Shown piece by piece: positions 26,233 through 28,287 of a stretch of 28,287 nt of DNA (positions are counted from its first letter, which is position 1; every line of letters starts with the position of its first letter). Below the pieces are notes generated by a model, which worked only from the letters and a program-made list of their open reading frames with translations, was not told the origin of the DNA and searched no databases. The translations under genes were made by a program, and so were the position numbers. The stretch is from Spirogloea muscicola (taxonomy: Eukaryota > Streptophyta > Zygnematophyceae > Spirogloeales > Spirogloeaceae), in contig WELB01000016.1 of assembly GCA_009602725.1 (NCBI GenBank), forward strand, positions 758,122 to 786,408. The letters are read 5' to 3'.

Positions 26233-27467
26233 TTGCAGCCACCCCGTTCTTGTCCTGCGTGATGGCCTGTCCAAGTCGAGTTCTAATTGGTGCTTGTTGA
26301 TGGGGCTCCTGACCACAGGCTCACCAGCTGCACTGCAGGCCCCCAGGAACTAGGTTGCCACACGCTACGTATCCGGCCCTTCGCTGATTGTTTCTCTTCC
26401 TCCGCCCAATTCAATGTAGTTGGCGGGAAAGTGCTAAACTATATGGCCCATGACGTGCGCCCTTGCCTCCGCGTGACGGATTCATCACCTTGTTCATTCA
26501 TTTGCGCTGGCTTGTTCTATGTCTTTCTTGAATACAATTACGTCAATGCGCGGGCGCTGTTTCGGGCAGATCCCGACACGGCGCCGCGCCTGGATTTAAG
26601 CAATCCGGGACTCTCTGCTTCGAAGGCTGGGCATGCAGCAGCGATCCCGCCCGTGGCAACGAGGCCAATTACGCAAACAAGACAAAAAAAGGACGAGTTC
26701 GTTCAAGTGGCCATCGATGTGCATGGGCTTTAAGGTCTCAGTAATTAACTTAGACCTGTTGACCCGGCTTGCGCGACGCACTGTGTTCCGCAGGCCAGCT
26801 TCACCGCCGCTGGATTGCTAGCCGCGGTGTTCCGCATGCGCCTGTCCATATACCTCCAGCGGTCCATGGCCCACGTCTTGCATCTGCGTGCTGGCCGTGC
26901 TTTAGCTGCAGCCTCGGGCTTTTGTATAGGAGACTGCTCTCCGGCGGCTAGTCTTGACTGTGAGCACCTTGGTGGGATTTCTCCATCCAAGGTGGCTGGA
27001 CACATCATTTAGGGATCAAACCACGTTTGGATGTCCTCTTCATCTCCCTTGGAGGTCTTGGCCGTGCATGGTTGTCTTATCCAATGCGCCTCCATGTCGG
27101 CCGCAGTGCTATAGTGTGCTCAGCAGTTCGTGTCGTCTGCTGCAGGGTGGCCGTAGTAGTAACGCGCTCGGCAAAGTGGCCAGCATTGCCGTGCTCTGGT
27201 TGCCCATCATCACGGGCTGATACTTGGCCAAAGCTGCAGACAGGCGCTCCATCATTGCTTGGAATCACGGGAATTCCTTTGATCTTAATCCATAAAGGAT
27301 CACGTAGGTGCTGTGTGTAGCGGCTGCTTGACGAAGGTCCTTCTTATGGAGCAGGATTCTCATCACATAAGTGCCGTCATTCAGTCTGCAGGCGACCATC
27401 AGCGCGCGTGAGGTACCCGGCAGATGCAACCGATGCAGCTGGAAACTGTGGCCTACACAATGGTGAA
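26233..27467. other. no gene recognised
   Basis: Several frames of 60-148 codons are open on both strands, but none shows family motifs or phase-consistent exon structure, and some rely on non-ATG starts. The base composition is moderately GC-rich. It may be unrecognised exons or decayed sequence. Confidence 0.35.
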
Positions 27468-27530
27468 AGCTCTCTACTCTCTTCTTTTCTCTACTCTACT
27501 CTCTTCACTTTTCTAATTCTAGAACCCCCC
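27468..27530 (+). repeat. pyrimidine-rich imperfect TCTACTCTC repeat
   Basis: CTCTACTCTCTTC-type units repeat over about 60 bp and end in TTCTAATTCTAG. This could serve as a branch-point and polypyrimidine tract before a 3' splice site, but no downstream exon was identified. Confidence 0.45.
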
Positions 27531-27834
27531 GCCCAGAACAACATCACAAGGTCCATGACCTTATGGCGGATGCATGGGCACCCACCTCGCGGCAGCTTTG
27601 ATGAAGCTTTGATGACTGGTGGCCTCTCATAGCCACCAGTTGGCTTGGAAGAGCTGTTCTTCTTACCTTGATGAAGCAGATGCCGTGCAGCCCATGCATG
27701 GCCGACTTAAGACGTGGTTTATTGCATCTACACGAAGTTTCTGACACATAATCGCGCAATGACGCCGTGAACGGTCTATGTGGCGGCGCAGATACATCAT
27801 GTGGTCCCAGCGTCTGGCAGTCTATGTGCCCCTT

Positions 27835-27950
27835 TTGTTCAGTCTTTTTCTGGGCTGGCCAAAACCAGCCATCTACTAGAAGAGTTCTATTTTATCGCTT
27901 GGGCTGGCCTCTCACAGCACTGCCTTACATTGGAAGAGCTGTTTCTTGTC
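27835..27950 (+). repeat. further copy of the GGGCTGGC repeat family
   Basis: GTTCAGTCTTTTTCTGGGCTGGCC followed by AAAACCAGCC (imperfect hairpin), then GGGCTGGCCTCTCACAGCACTGCC and TTGGAAGAGCTGTTTCTTGTC, resemble units at 17010-17035, 17220-17260 and the inverse of 25275-25345. Confidence 0.55.
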
Positions 27951-28189
27951 TAATGTTTTTATGCACGTAAGTTCGTCTGTGCAAGGGAATCTACGTGCTC
28001 TCTCGCATTGTGTCTGTGTTGTAGCCAACTCAAGCACATCCAGCGCCATTCCACGAGCGCCATTGTCCGTTGCAATTCGCATCTGCACTTAGGTGAAGCA
28101 GCAGTGATCAATAGCTCCATTACATTTGCTATTAGAGTGACGGACCCGTCACACCAACGACGCCCGTCAACGTCCGTCTGAGAAGACAG

Positions 28190-28287
28190 ATGAACTGTCT
28201 CCCAGGACAGGGACAAGGGCCCGCCCCGTGACAGCCGCCGCCATCCGCGGCGCCGCGCGCGGGCGCCACGGCAGCGACGGCGGCGGC
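28190..28287. promoter_or_regulatory. GC-rich island at the window edge, possible 5' end of another gene
   Basis: The window ends in a GCC/CGG-rich tract like those at the starts of the four identified genes. A minus-strand ATG at 28244-28242, in a GC-rich context, opens a 25-codon frame (MAAAVTGRALVPVLGD...) that could be a first exon. The next gene could instead start to the right of the window. Direction cannot be decided. Confidence 0.3.

Noticed and set aside
26287-26733. 148-codon plus-strand frame
   Set aside because: It starts at a non-ATG codon, has no family motif, and the opposite strand and other frames are also open.

Overview
This is nuclear DNA from a eukaryote, most likely a green alga or another member of Viridiplantae. 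All recognisable genes are split into many short exons (46-574 bp) with GT...AG introns. The DNMT2 protein has the plant-style motif wording. A plant-type telomeric motif (CCCTAAA) lies inside an intron, and TGTAA, a common green-algal poly(A) signal, follows at least two genes. No bacterial gene, operon, CRISPR array or phage-like block is present. Exon models below were built by hand from family motifs, GT/AG sites and codon phase. Apart from the weaker joints flagged, the phases close exactly.

Layout: (1) 1-330, GC/CCG-rich 5' region; 331-4171 (+), tRNA (cytosine-5) methyltransferase DNMT2, 10 exons. (2) 4461-about 9301 (-), oligopeptidase B-type serine peptidase, 14 exons, convergent with DNMT2 and separated by 289 bp. 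(3) 9302-10381, a GC-rich 5' region plus an unexplained 72-codon minus-strand ORF. (4) 10382-15966 (-), HAD-superfamily IG cytosolic-type 5'-nucleotidase, 16 exons, with a possible organelle-targeting N terminus. (5) 15967-18102, a divergent intergenic region: two GC-rich islands flank a nest of related inverted and direct repeats that resembles a MITE cluster. (6) 18103-23945 (+), RAD54B-type SWI2/SNF2 DNA translocase, 20 exons, with a (CT)n tract of about 149 bp just upstream of one 3' splice site. (7) 23946-28287, about 4.3 kb with no confident gene. It carries further copies of the same repeat family, short tandem repeats and, at the very end, another GC-rich island like those at the other gene starts.

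The four genes share no pathway: tRNA modification, peptide hydrolysis, nucleotide dephosphorylation and recombination repair. They look like an ordinary housekeeping neighbourhood. The most unusual material is the dispersed hairpin-bearing repeat family, the RAD54B-type N-terminal module in an apparently plant-lineage genome, the intronic telomere-like and CT repeats, and the small orphan ORF at 10017-10235. I found no convincing evidence for a wholly new multi-gene system.
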